Shown: positions 45,604 through 58,546, counted from the first letter of the stretch. The stretch is 64,000 nucleotides of DNA from Acinetobacter rathckeae (GCF_015627125.1 NZ_VTDO01000007.1:1-64000); one strand, 5' to 3'. Notes: generated by a model from the letters alone, not told the origin. Numbers and translations: made by a program.

Positions 45604-46223
45604 TGTCAAAGATAAATCTATTACCTTGGCGTGATGACGTTCGTGAGCAAAAGAGAAAAGCGTTTATTTTAGTGTCTGTACTGATGGTGTGTGTGGGCCT
45701 AAGTCTTGTTGCAGTCACTTGGTTCTTTTTAAATCAACAAAGAGTTGATCAAGAGCAGGCTAATCAGCTCATTTTAGCAAAAAATCAACAAATTGATGAG
45801 CAACTGAAATCCTTGAATGGTTTACAAGAGCAAAGACAAGCCATTGTTGATCGTATGGGGCTGATTCAAAACTTACAAGCTCAGCGTCCTGTTGCAGTGC
45901 GTTTAGTCGATGAGTTGGTTCGTGTGATTCCGACACAAGTTTATTTGACCCGTTTTTCTCGGACAGGGGAATCACTGGTGATTGAAGGTAAGGCAGAGAG
46001 CCCTAATACTGTTGCAGAGTTAATTCGCAATATGGATAACTCAGTATGGTTTCGTAACGTTTTTATGAGTTCATTTATTGCGAATGACAAAGATATGGCG
46101 GCAAACCAGCAAGTGTCTATTTTACCTCGGGCTGAAGAAAAATATGGCAGCTTTGTTGTGACTGCAAATATTGGAAGTATTGCACAGCCAACTTCTGCCA
46201 ATGCATCAAAGGGAGGAAAGTAA
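45603..46223 (+). CDS. pilN: PilN, type IV pilus alignment protein
   Basis: A 206-residue bitopic protein. The cytosolic tail MSKINLLPWRDD has the conserved INLLPWR motif that binds PilM. One membrane helix (about 22-44) and a periplasmic coiled coil plus ferredoxin-like domain follow. The ATG overlaps the pilM stop (TGATG), which argues for this start. It pairs with PilO. Confidence 0.95.
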   Translation: MSKINLLPWRDDVREQKRKAFILVSVLMVCVGLSLVAVTWFFLNQQRVDQEQANQLILAKNQQIDEQLKSLNGLQEQRQAIVDRMGLIQNLQAQRPVAVRLVDELVRVIPTQVYLTRFSRTGESLVIEGKAESPNTVAELIRNMDNSVWFRNVFMSSFIANDKDMAANQQVSILPRAEEKYGSFVVTANIGSIAQPTSANASKGGK

Positions 46224-46224
46224 A

Positions 46225-46926
46225 ATGTCTGATCAAGATTTTTTAGTGGACTTTGATGATAAAGAAATCAAGAAAAAACGCTCTCTACAAGGTTTTCTTG
46301 ATCAGTTTAAGTCATTAGATGCGAATAATTACGGTGCTTGGCCAACAGCAGTGAAGGTTACTAGCTGGACATTTATTGTCATCTTTATTTGTATATTGGG
46401 CTACTTCGTATTGATTGTCTCTGTGATGGAAGATACATCGACTGCACAGGCACAAGAGGCGAATTTACTCAATGAATACCAACAAAAAGACTCTAAGTTA
46501 CGTAACTCACAAAGTTATAAAAAACAATTAACTGCCATGCAAGCAGGCTTTGAACAGCAATTACAGCAATTGCCCAAAGAGTCTGAAATTGCAGGATTGG
46601 TTGAAGATATTAATACCACAGGCTTAAAGGCTGGGCTCAAACTTAAAAATATTCGTCTAGAGGGCGAAATTAAACAAAACTTCTTTGTTGAACAACCAAT
46701 TACCATTGAAGCTATTGGTGATTATCACGCTTTTGCTCGTTTTGTAAGTGATATTGCAGTGTTATCTCGTATTGTCACGATCAGCGATTTTTCAATTACT
46801 GCAGTTGGAAATAAAAATGGTAAGGTGGATGTACCTGAACTAAATTATGTCATTAAAGCAAAGACATACCGTTATTTAGGTGGCACACAGCCAGTGACGA
46901 ATCAGAAAGCGGGAGACCACTTCTAA
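46225..46926 (+). CDS. pilO: PilO, type IV pilus alignment protein
   Basis: A 233-residue bitopic inner-membrane protein: cytosolic tail, one membrane helix (about 51-72), coiled coil (about 80-125), then a ferredoxin-like periplasmic domain. It forms heterodimers with PilN and contacts PilP. GGGAGGAAAG upstream supports the ATG at 46225, one base after the pilN stop. Its TAA overlaps the pilP ATG (TAATG). Confidence 0.94.
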   Translation: MSDQDFLVDFDDKEIKKKRSLQGFLDQFKSLDANNYGAWPTAVKVTSWTFIVIFICILGYFVLIVSVMEDTSTAQAQEANLLNEYQQKDSKLRNSQSYKKQLTAMQAGFEQQLQQLPKESEIAGLVEDINTTGLKAGLKLKNIRLEGEIKQNFFVEQPITIEAIGDYHAFARFVSDIAVLSRIVTISDFSITAVGNKNGKVDVPELNYVIKAKTYRYLGGTQPVTNQKAGDHF

Positions 46927-47447
46927 TGAACCATCGCTTAATTTATGCTACTGTGGCTGTGTTGTTGGTATCTGGTTGTGACTCACGGGTGAGTCATGTC
47001 GAAGCTGAAATGAGCCGTATACAACAAGAACCAGCATTGGCATTACCCGCAGCCCCTGTATTTGAAAAAGTGCCACAGTTTGAATATGCAGCACAGGCGT
47101 TAAGAAGCCCTTTTTTACAAAATTCGTTATATACCGAACTTAAGGTACGTGCTGGTAAAAAAGTGTCGCCTAACTTTGCACATATTGCACAGCCCCTTGA
47201 AGCATATCCACTCGAGTCTTTACTTATGCGTGGTGTATTACAAGATGGTGGTAAGGTGTCTGCTTTAATACAAGCACCAGATAAGCAAGTTTATCGTATT
47301 ACTGTGGGTAGCTATATGGGCTTAAATCAAGGGCGTGTTGTGGCATTAACGCCAGAGCGTATACAGTTAATTGAGATCGTATCTGATGGCCAAGGTGGCT
47401 ATGTAGAGCGACCAAGAACATTAGTTTTAGTTGGCCAAAATGCTTAG
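46926..47447 (+). CDS. pilP: PilP, type IV pilus lipoprotein
   Basis: A 173-residue lipoprotein. The signal peptide ends in LLVSGC, so it is lipidated at Cys18. An unstructured linker precedes the PilP beta-sandwich (about 85-170, with LMRGVLQDGGKVSALIQ and VTVGSYMG-like YRITVGSYMG). It links PilNO in the inner membrane to the PilQ secretin. Its ATG overlaps the pilO stop by one base. Confidence 0.94.
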   Translation: MNHRLIYATVAVLLVSGCDSRVSHVEAEMSRIQQEPALALPAAPVFEKVPQFEYAAQALRSPFLQNSLYTELKVRAGKKVSPNFAHIAQPLEAYPLESLLMRGVLQDGGKVSALIQAPDKQVYRITVGSYMGLNQGRVVALTPERIQLIEIVSDGQGGYVERPRTLVLVGQNA

Positions 47448-47498
47448 CAAGTTAGGTAAACGTATTGGACAGAACGAAATATTGTGGGGAATAAACGC

Positions 47499-49553
47499 AT
47501 GACGTATTCAAGAGTGTGCCGACTTGTATTAGGGGCGGTTCTTTTTAGCAGTAGTTTATCTGCGATGCAATTGGCACAAGCACTGGCAATTACAAGTGTA
47601 ACTGCCAATGATCAAGGCAACCAAAACAGTGAAGTTCGTATTGTATTTGATGGTAAACCAGTAGATCCTAAAGCCTACCAAATTGGGCAAATGCCTAAGC
47701 TCATTCTAGACTTTCCGAAAACGGAAATGAAGGTAACAGCAGCACAGCTCGCAAAAATACATACAAGCCAACTAGAACGTGTGGCATTGCTTTCACAGAA
47801 TCAACAGTCTCGTTTAAGTCTAGACCTTAAAGAAAATGCACAATTCTCTTCTCGTATAGAAGGTTCAACGTATATTTTAAGTGTTACACCTAAAAGCCCG
47901 AATGTCAGTGTAAGCACAAGTGTAGAAAAACAACCAACAAACACGGTACAACAGCCACAAGCATCGGCTAAGCAATTGACACAAGGTGTTGCAAATATTG
48001 GTTTTCAACGTAGTGAAAAAGGTGATGGTCAAATTGTCATTGACTTATTAGATGGCCATACACCTGTCGATATTCAACAACGCAGTAATTATGTTGTGAT
48101 TCGGCTGATTGGAAATAAAATTCCAACACATTTGATTCAGAGAATGGATGTCAATGATTTTGCCACACCTGTAAGTACCATAGATAGTTTTAATGATGGT
48201 GCAAACGGCATTATTGAAATTAAAAATGTAGGTGCCTTCGATTACAAAGCTTACCAAACTGAGAAAAAACTGACCATTAATGTGGCTCGAAAAGACAGTA
48301 CAGAAAATAAATCACTCAATGAATCAAAGTATACCGGTCGTAAACTATCTTTAGATTTCCAAGACATCGAAGTTCGTCGTGTACTGCAGGTTTTATCAGA
48401 TTTTTCTGGTGTAAATATTATTGCTGCTGATAGTGTGCAAGGTAATATTACTTTACGGCTCAAAGATGTGCCATCAGATCAGGCTTTAGACTTAATTTTA
48501 AAAGCCAAGAACTTATCTAAGAAGCAAATTGGAGAAGTGATTTGGGTGATGCCAACGATGGATATGATCAAAGCTGATGAAGAAGAAGCAAAACTTAAAG
48601 CACAACAACGTAAAGATGTTGCGCTACAAACAGAGTTTATTCAATTAAACTACATTAAAGTCAAACAACTTGAAGATATTTTTGACTTAAAAAATAAAGG
48701 CCAAGACCGTAAAGAAAATAACCCTTTGCTCACACCAAGAGGTTCAGCTGTTCTCGACCCGAGAACCAATACTATTGTTTTAACAGATACACCTGAGAAG
48801 ATTCAGGAAGTCAGAAAATTGTTTAAACAGTTAGATACTGCGGTTAAACAAGTGATGGTAGAAGCACGTATTGTACGTACTGAAACAAATTTCAGTAAAG
48901 ACCTTGGTGTCAATTGGAGTTTGTCTCAACAAACCTCTACTTCTGGTTGGGATAACGGTAAAATTACACGTTCTATTTCGGCGGGTGTAGATTTAGGTAC
49001 AACGACAAACTACGGTTCATTGTCCTTAGGCTTACTTCGCTTGGGGAGTAATATGCTTGATTTGAAACTCGCAGCCTCTCAAAGTGATGGTCAAAGTGAA
49101 ATATTATCTACGCCTAAAGTAATGACTGGTGATAACCAAGAAGCAACCATCCGTTCAGGACAGAAAGTCCCTTATGCAACCACCAGTGGTAATAATGGTA
49201 CAACCATTACTTTCCAAGATGCTGTACTTGAACTAAAAGTGACGCCAAGTATTACGCCAGATGGAAAAATACAGATGCAGTTGAATATTTCTAAAGACTC
49301 ATTGGGTGTGCTAACAACAGCAGGTTATGCCATAGATACCAATGAGTTGAAAACGAATGTACTTGTTGCAGATGGTGAAACGGTTGTACTTGGTGGTCTG
49401 TATGAAAATACGTCTATTAATCAAACCAATAAAGTTCCTTTATTAGGTGACTTGCCAGGCGTTGGACATTTATTTAAAAACAATACCAAGTCTGATATCA
49501 AACGAGAGCTATTGATTTTCATTACACCACGAATTGTTAATGACACATTTTAA
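47499..49553 (+). CDS. pilQ: PilQ, type IV pilus secretin
   Basis: A 684-residue outer-membrane secretin forming the pilus exit pore. Signal peptide ends about residue 30 (AQALA). Two AMIN domains (about 31-130 and 155-260) are predicted to bind peptidoglycan. N0/STN and N1 domains (about 275-450) precede the secretin core (KVPLLGDLPGVGHLF near the C-terminus). The ATG at 47499 is preferred, because the GTG fifteen bases earlier forms part of the GTGGGGA ribosome site. Confidence 0.95.
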   Translation: MTYSRVCRLVLGAVLFSSSLSAMQLAQALAITSVTANDQGNQNSEVRIVFDGKPVDPKAYQIGQMPKLILDFPKTEMKVTAAQLAKIHTSQLERVALLSQNQQSRLSLDLKENAQFSSRIEGSTYILSVTPKSPNVSVSTSVEKQPTNTVQQPQASAKQLTQGVANIGFQRSEKGDGQIVIDLLDGHTPVDIQQRSNYVVIRLIGNKIPTHLIQRMDVNDFATPVSTIDSFNDGANGIIEIKNVGAFDYKAYQTEKKLTINVARKDSTENKSLNESKYTGRKLSLDFQDIEVRRVLQVLSDFSGVNIIAADSVQGNITLRLKDVPSDQALDLILKAKNLSKKQIGEVIWVMPTMDMIKADEEEAKLKAQQRKDVALQTEFIQLNYIKVKQLEDIFDLKNKGQDRKENNPLLTPRGSAVLDPRTNTIVLTDTPEKIQEVRKLFKQLDTAVKQVMVEARIVRTETNFSKDLGVNWSLSQQTSTSGWDNGKITRSISAGVDLGTTTNYGSLSLGLLRLGSNMLDLKLAASQSDGQSEILSTPKVMTGDNQEATIRSGQKVPYATTSGNNGTTITFQDAVLELKVTPSITPDGKIQMQLNISKDSLGVLTTAGYAIDTNELKTNVLVADGETVVLGGLYENTSINQTNKVPLLGDLPGVGHLFKNNTKSDIKRELLIFITPRIVNDTF

Positions 49554-49601
49554 AGAAATCATTAATATAAGTGTTATAGATCTAAAACAATAGGTGGCGT
49601 C

Positions 49602-50144
49602 TTGCCAAAACAAGCAATTGACACCCTACCAAATATCTATTTGGTAGGGCCTATGGGAGCTGGAAAAACCACAGTTGGGCGTCATCTTGCCGAAATTCTT
49701 GGTCGGGATTTTGTAGATAGTGATCATGAAATTGAGGCGAAAACAGGTGCTTCAATTCCATGGATTTTTGAAAAAGAAGGTGAAATAGGCTTTCGTCAAC
49801 GAGAACAACACGTTTTAAGTGAACTTACACAGCTTGGTAATTTAGTCCTTGCAACGGGTGGTGGTGCGATTACGCAACCTGAAAATCGTCATGTGCTACG
49901 ATCAACAGGAATTGTGATTTATTTATTTGCACCTGTTGAAATACAGTTGCAACGTACATATAGAGACAAAAATCGTCCACTGCTACAAGTGGATTATCCT
50001 GAAAAACGCCTGCAAGCGCTTTTAGAAATAAGAGACCCTCTGTATAAAGAAGTTGCTCATCATATTGTTGATACCCACAATGGAGCAGCTCGAGATTTGG
50101 CCTATCAAATCTTGAGTAAAATTCTTGAAACTCCACGAATTTAA
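49602..50144 (+). CDS. aroK: AroK, shikimate kinase
   Basis: A 180-residue kinase phosphorylating shikimate at the 3-hydroxyl. P-loop GPMGAGKT at residues 16-23, the substrate region DSDHEIE and GGGAI (Walker-B-like region) are visible. It starts with TTG: AGGTGG lies five bases upstream and the next ATG is inside the P-loop, so no better start exists. A weak start codon could limit its translation. Followed directly by aroB. Confidence 0.93.
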   Translation: MPKQAIDTLPNIYLVGPMGAGKTTVGRHLAEILGRDFVDSDHEIEAKTGASIPWIFEKEGEIGFRQREQHVLSELTQLGNLVLATGGGAITQPENRHVLRSTGIVIYLFAPVEIQLQRTYRDKNRPLLQVDYPEKRLQALLEIRDPLYKEVAHHIVDTHNGAARDLAYQILSKILETPRI

Positions 50145-50169
50145 TAATGAATAGTAATTGGTTGAAATG

Positions 50170-51252
50170 ATGCAAACATTATATGTTGAACTTGGTGAAC
50201 GTCGCTATCCTATATACATTGGTAGTCAGCTTGATATTGCGCCGTTGCTGTCGCCATATTTACCTAATAAACAAGTGATGATTGTAACCAATGATACTGT
50301 TGCACCACTATATGCAAAAACCTATGAGGATGCATTGACACAGTTGGGTAAAACAGCGGCTACATGTGTTTTACCAGACGGCGAGCGGTATAAAAATATT
50401 GAATGTTTAAATCTTATTTTTGATGCGTTGCTAAGAGAAGGGTTTAATAGAGACTGTACTGTACTTGCATTAGGTGGTGGTGTGATTGGTGATATGGCTG
50501 GTTTTGCTGCAGCCAGTTTTCAGCGAGGTGTTGACTTTATTCAAGTGCCAACCACATTATTGTCTCAAGTAGATTCAAGTGTGGGCGGAAAAACAGGCAT
50601 TAACCATGCGCTTGGTAAAAATATGATTGGGGCATTTAAACAGCCTAATATTGTATTTGCAGATATGGCACAACTCAAAACATTGCCTCCACGTGAGTTA
50701 TCTGCAGGTCTTGCCGAAGTCATTAAGTATGCTTTATTGGGTGATATTGAGTTCTTAGCATGGCTAGAACAAAATATGGATGAGTTGGTGATGGGTAATG
50801 AGCAGAAGTTAGCAGAAGCTGTCTATCGCTCTTGCGCACATAAAGCACGTATTGTCGCCAATGATGAAAAAGAACATGGTGAAAGAGCGCTTTTAAACTT
50901 AGGTCATACTTTTGGTCATGCCATTGAATCTTATTTAGGCTATGGTACATGGCTACATGGTGAAGCGATTGCTGTTGGTATGGTCATGGCTGCCGATCTA
51001 TCTCATCAAATGGGATTTATTTCAGCAGAAGATGTTGAGCGTATTAAGGTGATTTTTCAGCGTGCTCGACTGCCAATTCAGTGCCCAAATATTCCAATAG
51101 ATGACTTTTTGAGCTATATGGCACATGATAAGAAGGTGCTTAATGGGTCAATCCGTTTAATTTTACTGAAAAGTGTAGGCCAAGCATTTATTACCAATGA
51201 TTTTGAGTTGGGTATGATGAAACAGGCTATTCTTAATCATTTAGAACAATAG
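50170..51252 (+). CDS. aroB: AroB, 3-dehydroquinate synthase
   Basis: A 360-residue NAD- and metal-dependent enzyme of the shikimate pathway. Motifs: LPDGERYKN, the cofactor block [12 protein letters not shown] (about 100-111), and the metal ligands in GHTFGHAIE and HGEAIAVGM. Start choice between ATG at 50167 and 50170 is open, as both lack a strong site; 50170 ([14 protein letters not shown]) is chosen. Co-transcribed with aroK. Confidence 0.94.
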   Translation: MQTLYVELGERRYPIYIGSQLDIAPLLSPYLPNKQVMIVTNDTVAPLYAKTYEDALTQLGKTAATCVLPDGERYKNIECLNLIFDALLREGFNRDCTVLALGGGVIGDMAGFAAASFQRGVDFIQVPTTLLSQVDSSVGGKTGINHALGKNMIGAFKQPNIVFADMAQLKTLPPRELSAGLAEVIKYALLGDIEFLAWLEQNMDELVMGNEQKLAEAVYRSCAHKARIVANDEKEHGERALLNLGHTFGHAIESYLGYGTWLHGEAIAVGMVMAADLSHQMGFISAEDVERIKVIFQRARLPIQCPNIPIDDFLSYMAHDKKVLNGSIRLILLKSVGQAFITNDFELGMMKQAILNHLEQ

Positions 51253-51262
51253 AGACGCATAT

Positions 51263-52000
51263 ATGTCTAGTCATCACGCGACTACAAAATCTCGTTTAAA
51301 ACCGTGGTCATTGTTCATTGTAGGTGGCGTGTGTCTAGCGGGTGCTTTATTGGTTATGTCATTAACACCCCCCCCTACACCTGTTGCACACTCGCATGAT
51401 GATGAAGATGTGGTTTATCCTACATTTCAGGTAGAACAGGTAGCAGCTGTGCCCAATTTGGGGGTACTTACAGAGCAAGTACGCCCATTACAGCAAACGA
51501 CACGTGTGGTGACATCAGGTGCTCATGAATCTGAATTTAGGGGCACAAAATTTATTAATGAATATCGTAACCGTTATAGTATTCAAATTGCACAAGTGAG
51601 TAAGGAAGATATTATTAAAAACTTCCTACAACTCAGAGCAGATCGCAAGAAATTTACTTATATTCGCCTCAGTGGTGAAAACCAATCTGAACGTTATGTA
51701 CTGTTATATGGTATTTATGACGGAGAGCAAGAGGCGAAAGCAGTGTTGTCTAGACTGAATTTAAACCTTCCTACGTCGATTAAGCCAAATGTTGAAAAGA
51801 TTGCAAATTATGCGGCATATGTGAACGATATGGGGGCAGATGAGGGTTCAGATGCTGGCAAACTTTATGACATACGTTTGACCAATGCACCATTGCCTAA
51901 GGTGGTATTACCTGTATTGGACCCTGAACCAGAGACACAATTGCCAAGCAGTATAAGTGAAGCAAGTGTACAAAAAATAACGCCTTTGAGTGGAAATTAA
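51263..52000 (+). CDS. SPOR-like membrane-anchored protein (DamX position)
   Basis: A 245-residue protein with one N-terminal membrane helix (about 15-33), a Pro/His-rich periplasmic linker and a folded region at about 100-185 (YSIQIAQVSKEDIIKNFL, RYVLLYGIYDGEQEAKAVLS). This region resembles a SPOR domain, which binds denuded glycan at division septa. The position after aroKB matches damX in enteric bacteria. The SPOR call is by pattern only; the C-terminal 60 residues are unstructured. Confidence 0.75.
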   Translation: MSSHHATTKSRLKPWSLFIVGGVCLAGALLVMSLTPPPTPVAHSHDDEDVVYPTFQVEQVAAVPNLGVLTEQVRPLQQTTRVVTSGAHESEFRGTKFINEYRNRYSIQIAQVSKEDIIKNFLQLRADRKKFTYIRLSGENQSERYVLLYGIYDGEQEAKAVLSRLNLNLPTSIKPNVEKIANYAAYVNDMGADEGSDAGKLYDIRLTNAPLPKVVLPVLDPEPETQLPSSISEASVQKITPLSGN

Positions 52001-52532
52001 AATCAAAACAATACAGTGAAACATGTAAATAGCCTCATAATCACTACAACTTTAGTCGCATCTTTTGGCAAATTTAAAGGCAGATGATCTGCTAAAAAAG
52101 CATATATATTACATGTTCATAAATTGAACATGGAAAACCATTTTTGCACCAAAATAGACCCAACTTAAAACAATTGAGCTGTTTATATGGTTTTTTAAGT
52201 GTTTGATATTTATTTTTTTATTTTGAATATAATAAATCTTATTGTTTGGCATATATTTTGCTTATATTGGTGCATGAAGCCTCAATTTGGTGATGTATGG
52301 TCCAAATTGAAACCAAAAAAATAAGCATCGTTTTTTGCGGTTAACATGATTCACTACATACATTCTTGCAATTTTATGTATGGAGTGGCGCTCAAAACAA
52401 GATATGCTATTTAAACGAGCTTTAAAATTTAGCCCACGTTTGTTCTCACAAGCCACAAGCTGCCGATAAAAGTCGCAAAAAAATTTCTTAAGTGTATTGC
52501 TCTTTAGAGCGAATTGACAAAAAGGGTCCGCT
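52001..52532. other. Long upstream region of gltB
   Basis: A 532-base AT-rich region without a convincing gene. It contains a half NtrC-like site (TGCACC, 52145-52150), a sigma-54-type promoter (52245-52262), a perfect 9-bp inverted repeat at 52283-52311 or very close to it, and a leader of about 260 bases before the gltB ATG. Confidence 0.6.
52245..52262 (+). promoter_or_regulatory. Sigma-54-type (-24/-12) promoter before gltB
   Basis: TTTGGCA followed by TTTTGC with GG at 52248-52249 and GC at 52260-52261: the exact GG-N10-GC spacing of RpoN promoters. The next gene downstream is gltB. Confidence 0.65.
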
Positions 52533-55500
52533 ATGCATATGCCATCGCTAAACACTGTAGCCCCCGCTCAAGGTTTATATCAACCTGATGAGTTCAAGGA
52601 TAATTGTGGTTTTGGTTTAATTGCCCATATGAAAGGCAATGAAAGTCATGACTTAGTAAAAACAGCAATACATAGTTTAAGCTGTATGACACACCGTGGT
52701 GGTATTGCCGCAGATGGTAAAACTGGTGACGGCTGTGGTTTACTTTTGGCGATGCCAAAAGACTTCTTCCGTAGTGAAGCCAAAAAAGTGAGTGATATTA
52801 CACTCAGCGAAATTTTTGCTGTGGGTTCAGTGTTTTTAAGTCTAGATGAAGCAACTGCAGCACATGCACGCCACATCCTTGCTAAAGAAATTGAATCAGA
52901 CGGCTTACGTGTGATTGGCTGGCGTGAAGTGCCTGTTAATCTAGATGTGCTGGGTGAAATTGCCCTACAATCATTACCGCGTTTTGAGCAAGTTTTTGTG
53001 AACTGCCCAATGGGTGTGACTGAACCTGAATTTAACCGTAAACTCTTTTTAGCTCGCCGAAGAGCAGAGCAACTGTTACGTCAAGATACAGAATTTTACG
53101 TCACCACATTATGCTCTACGGTCATTAGCTATAAAGGCTTAATGATGCCTGCAGCGATTGCTGACTTTTATACAGATTTAGCAAACGAAGACTTAAAGTC
53201 ACATATTGCAGTATTTCACCAACGTTTTTCGACCAATACATTGCCACGTTGGCCATTGGCACAGCCATTTCGTTATTTAGCACATAATGGTGAGATTAAT
53301 ACCATTACGGCAAACCGTAATTGGGCGAGTGCACGTACTCCAAAATTTGAAAACCCATTGCTACCGGGGTTGTCTGAGCTAGACCCCATTGTCAACCGTA
53401 CAGGTTCTGACTCATCAAGCCTAGACAATATGCTTGAGATTCTGATTGGCGGTGGTATGGACTTGTTCCGTGCTTTACGCATGCTGGTACCACCTGCATG
53501 GCAAAATGTTGAAAACCTAGATGCAGACTTACGTGCGTTTTATGAGTTTAACTCAAAACACATGGAAGCATGGGATGGCCCAGCAGGTTTAGTGATTCAA
53601 GATGGTCGTCATGCCATTTGTATGCTCGACCGTAATGGTTTACGCCCTGCACGTTGGGTCATTACCAAAAATGATTATATTACCCTTGCCTCAGAAATTG
53701 GTGTGTGGGATTACAAGCCTGAAGATGTTGTGTCTAAAGGTCGTGTAGGTCCTGGTCAGATTTTAGTGGTCGACACGTTTACAGGAAAACTTCTTGAAAC
53801 AGAAGATGTGAGTAACCATCTGAAACGTATGCGTCCATATCGCCAATGGTTGCGTGAAAATGCCTTACGTTTACAAGTCAGTCCACAGCTTGAAGAACAT
53901 TTGATTGATAAAGGTTTAAGTGGTGAGCAGCTGAAAGTTGCACAAAAAATGTTTATGGTCACTTTTGAAGAACGTGATCAAGTGTTACGTCCAATTGCTG
54001 AAAATGGCCAAGAAGCTGTTGGCTCAATGGGCGATGACACGCCAATGGCAGTGCTGTCAAAACAAGTACGTCATGTAACTGACTATTTCAGACAGCAATT
54101 TGCACAGGTGACCAATCCACCAATTGACCCGTTGCGTGAGTCGATTGTGATGTCACTTGAAACCTGTTTAGGCCGTGAGCAAAACGTATTTGAGCAAGGG
54201 CCAGAACATGCAGACCGCTTGATTATTTCAAGCCCTGTATTGTCTAATTCAAAAATGCACCAACTCAGAACCATTGGTCGTACAGGCTATGAAGCGGCTG
54301 AAATAGACTTAAACTATGAAGCTTCTGAAGGGTTGCAAGTTGCGATTCAACGCATTTGTGAAGAGTCGGCACAGGCCATTCGTGATGGTAAAACTTTACT
54401 GATTATTTCAGATAAAAAAATCCGAGCAGGCTATTTACCTGCAAATGCTGCAATGGTAACAGGTGCAATTCATCACTACCTCATTAAAGTCGGCTTGCGT
54501 GCAGATGCTAACATTATTGTAGAAACTGGACTTGCACGTGACCCACATCAATTTGCAGTGATTTTAGGCTTTGGTGCGACAGCAGTTTATCCTTACCTTG
54601 CTTATGACGTGATTAATGATCTTGTGGCGAAAGGTGAGCTGTTGGGTGATCCACTACAAGCACAAAGCAACTTCCGTAAAGGTATAGATAAAGGCTTGCT
54701 CAAAGTTTTATCTAAAATGGGAATTTCAACCGTTGCCTCTTATCGTGGTGGGCAGTTGTTTGAAGCCGTTGGTTTGTCGAGTGAAGTGGTTGATATGTGC
54801 TTTACTGGTGTACCAAGCCGTATACAAGGTGCGACTTTTACAGATTTAGAAAATGACCAAAAAATCTTGGCAGAATTGGCATGGAAAACCCGTAAGCCAA
54901 TTGACCAAGGGGGTATGCTGAAATTTGTATTTGGTAAGGAATATCACGCCTTTAATCCAGATGTGATTAATGCATTACATCGTGCTGTACGTTCTGGAGA
55001 TTACCAAGACTTCAAAGCGTATGCAGAATTGGTGAATAATCGTCCTGTTGCGACCATTCGCGATTTGCTAAAAGTAAAAACAGATCATCCAATTTCAATT
55101 GATGAAGTGGAAGATATTAGTCAAATCTTACCTCGTTTTGACTCTGCAGGCATGTCGATAGGTGCATTGTCACCAGAAGCACATGAGGCGATTGCGACAG
55201 CCATGAACACCATGGGTGGACGTTCAAACTCTGGTGAGGGTGGTGAAGATCCTGCACGTTATGGCACGATTCGAAACTCAAAAATTAAACAAATTGCATC
55301 AGGCCGTTTTGGTGTCACACCAGAATACCTTATGTCGGCTGAAGTACTACAAATTAAAGTCGCACAAGGGGCAAAACCAGGTGAGGGTGGTCAGTTACCT
55401 GGTGGTAAAGTAAACCCATTAATCGCTCGTTTACGTTATGCAGTGCCGGGTGTAACCCTGATTTCACCACCACCGCATCACGATATTTATTCAATTGAAG

Positions 55501-57014
55501 ATTTATCACAGCTTATCTTTGACTTAAAGCAAGTTAATCCGAAAGCGATGGTGTCGGTAAAGCTGGTGTCTGAGCCGGGTGTGGGTACGATTGCTGCAGG
55601 CGTGGCAAAAGCCTATGCTGACTTTATTACCGTGTCAGGTTATGACGGTGGTACAGCTGCATCGCCGTTGTCTTCTATTCATCATGCTGGTTCACCGTGG
55701 GAACTTGGTCTTGCAGAAGCACATCAAGCATTACGTATTAATGACCTGCGTGGCAAAGTACGTGTACAAACCGATGGTGGTTTAAAAACGGGTCTAGATG
55801 TGGTGAAAGCCGCCATTTTAGGTGCAGAAAGCTTTGGTTTTGGTTCTACACCAATGATCGCTTTAGGCTGTAAATACCTACGTATTTGTCACTTAAACAA
55901 CTGTGCAACAGGTGTTGCAACGCAACAAGACCACTTACGTAAAGATCACTATATTGGTGAGCCGGAAATGCTGATTAACTTCTTCAAATTTATTGCAGAA
56001 GAGACGCGTGAGTGGTTGGCCACACTTGGGGTGAGCCAACTGAAAGATCTGATTGGTCGCGTAGATTTACTAGAAATGCTACCGGGTGAAACACAGAAGC
56101 ATCGTCATATTGACCTGAGCCCACTGTTACAGTCACACCCTGCAGCCGAAGGTAAGGCGCAGTACTGCGTACAACAGGGTAATCCACCATTTGACCAAGG
56201 TTTGTTGGCTGAAAGAATGGTTGAAGAAATGAAGCCAACCATTGAAGCAGCAACAGGCGGTGAGTTCTTCTTTAATGTAGGTAACTGTGACCGCTCTATT
56301 GGTGCTCGAATTTCTGGTGAAATCGCGAGCCGTCATGGTAACTTGGGTATGGAAAGTAACCCAGTGGTTGTGAACTTAAATGGTACAGCAGGGCAGTCAC
56401 TCGGTGTGTGGAATGCAGGTGGTTTACACATTCGCTTAGAGGGTGATGCAAACGATTACGTCGGTAAGGGTATGGCAGGTGGTAAACTGGCGATCTTCCC
56501 ACCAAAAGGTTCACCATTCCAAACGCAAACCACAGCCATTATTGGTAACACGTGTTTATATGGTGCAACGGGTGGTAAAGTCTACGCGGCAGGTACAGCA
56601 GGCGAGCGTTTTGCCGTGCGTAACTCAGGTGCATTTGCGGTCATTGAAGGGGCAGGTGATCACTGTTGTGAATATATGACTGGTGGTGTGGTGACCATTT
56701 TGGGCAAAGTGGGCTATAACTTCGGTGCAGGTATGACAGGTGGTTTTGCTTACGTTCTAGACTTGGAAAATGAATTTGTTGATCGTTATAACCATGAGTT
56801 AATTGATTTGACGCGTATTTCAACGGAATCTATGGAAGAACACCAAACTAACTTGCTACGCATTTTAGATGAACACATCAAAGAAACAGGAAGTGCGTGG
56901 GCATATAAGATTCGCCATGAGTTTGACTTCTATAGCCGAAAATTTTGGTTGGTTAAACCTAAAGCAGCAAACTTACTCACGTTGTTAAAAGCAACACAGG
57001 CCGACCCACAGTAA
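52533..57014 (+). CDS. gltB: GltB, glutamate synthase large subunit
   Basis: A 1493-residue enzyme subunit. It makes two glutamates from glutamine and 2-oxoglutarate using electrons from GltD. An N-terminal propeptide of 24 residues would be cut to expose the catalytic Cys25 ([10 protein letters not shown]). Class II amidotransferase domain, a central domain, the FMN barrel ([25 protein letters not shown], with Fe-S cysteines in [15 protein letters not shown]) and a C-terminal beta-helix (GGxxx repeats) follow. Start is ATG 52533; ATG 52539 is also possible. Confidence 0.96.
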   Translation: MHMPSLNTVAPAQGLYQPDEFKDNCGFGLIAHMKGNESHDLVKTAIHSLSCMTHRGGIAADGKTGDGCGLLLAMPKDFFRSEAKKVSDITLSEIFAVGSVFLSLDEATAAHARHILAKEIESDGLRVIGWREVPVNLDVLGEIALQSLPRFEQVFVNCPMGVTEPEFNRKLFLARRRAEQLLRQDTEFYVTTLCSTVISYKGLMMPAAIADFYTDLANEDLKSHIAVFHQRFSTNTLPRWPLAQPFRYLAHNGEINTITANRNWASARTPKFENPLLPGLSELDPIVNRTGSDSSSLDNMLEILIGGGMDLFRALRMLVPPAWQNVENLDADLRAFYEFNSKHMEAWDGPAGLVIQDGRHAICMLDRNGLRPARWVITKNDYITLASEIGVWDYKPEDVVSKGRVGPGQILVVDTFTGKLLETEDVSNHLKRMRPYRQWLRENALRLQVSPQLEEHLIDKGLSGEQLKVAQKMFMVTFEERDQVLRPIAENGQEAVGSMGDDTPMAVLSKQVRHVTDYFRQQFAQVTNPPIDPLRESIVMSLETCLGREQNVFEQGPEHADRLIISSPVLSNSKMHQLRTIGRTGYEAAEIDLNYEASEGLQVAIQRICEESAQAIRDGKTLLIISDKKIRAGYLPANAAMVTGAIHHYLIKVGLRADANIIVETGLARDPHQFAVILGFGATAVYPYLAYDVINDLVAKGELLGDPLQAQSNFRKGIDKGLLKVLSKMGISTVASYRGGQLFEAVGLSSEVVDMCFTGVPSRIQGATFTDLENDQKILAELAWKTRKPIDQGGMLKFVFGKEYHAFNPDVINALHRAVRSGDYQDFKAYAELVNNRPVATIRDLLKVKTDHPISIDEVEDISQILPRFDSAGMSIGALSPEAHEAIATAMNTMGGRSNSGEGGEDPARYGTIRNSKIKQIASGRFGVTPEYLMSAEVLQIKVAQGAKPGEGGQLPGGKVNPLIARLRYAVPGVTLISPPPHHDIYSIEDLSQLIFDLKQVNPKAMVSVKLVSEPGVGTIAAGVAKAYADFITVSGYDGGTAASPLSSIHHAGSPWELGLAEAHQALRINDLRGKVRVQTDGGLKTGLDVVKAAILGAESFGFGSTPMIALGCKYLRICHLNNCATGVATQQDHLRKDHYIGEPEMLINFFKFIAEETREWLATLGVSQLKDLIGRVDLLEMLPGETQKHRHIDLSPLLQSHPAAEGKAQYCVQQGNPPFDQGLLAERMVEEMKPTIEAATGGEFFFNVGNCDRSIGARISGEIASRHGNLGMESNPVVVNLNGTAGQSLGVWNAGGLHIRLEGDANDYVGKGMAGGKLAIFPPKGSPFQTQTTAIIGNTCLYGATGGKVYAAGTAGERFAVRNSGAFAVIEGAGDHCCEYMTGGVVTILGKVGYNFGAGMTGGFAYVLDLENEFVDRYNHELIDLTRISTESMEEHQTNLLRILDEHIKETGSAWAYKIRHEFDFYSRKFWLVKPKAANLLTLLKATQADPQ

Positions 57015-57039
57015 CTCGAATCTTGATATGAACAGGCAG

Positions 57040-57069
57040 GTGCAAAATGGTTAGCCAATCATTTTGCAC
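57040..57069 (+). repeat. Perfect 10-bp hairpin between gltB and gltD
   Basis: GTGCAAAATG (57040-57049) pairs with CATTTTGCAC (57060-57069) around a 10-base loop. No T-run follows, so it more likely sets RNA stability or the GltB:GltD ratio than ends transcription. Confidence 0.6.
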
Positions 57070-57072
57070 TGA

Positions 57073-58509
<1,437 letters not shown>

Positions 58510-58546
58510 TCTATTATTTAGACACTTTCTACAATAAAGGACTTTT

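Noticed and set aside
52262..52555. 97-codon open frame on the minus strand in the gltB leader
   Set aside because: No ribosome site, odd composition, overlaps the gltB start and the promoter elements; it looks like chance in AT-rich DNA.
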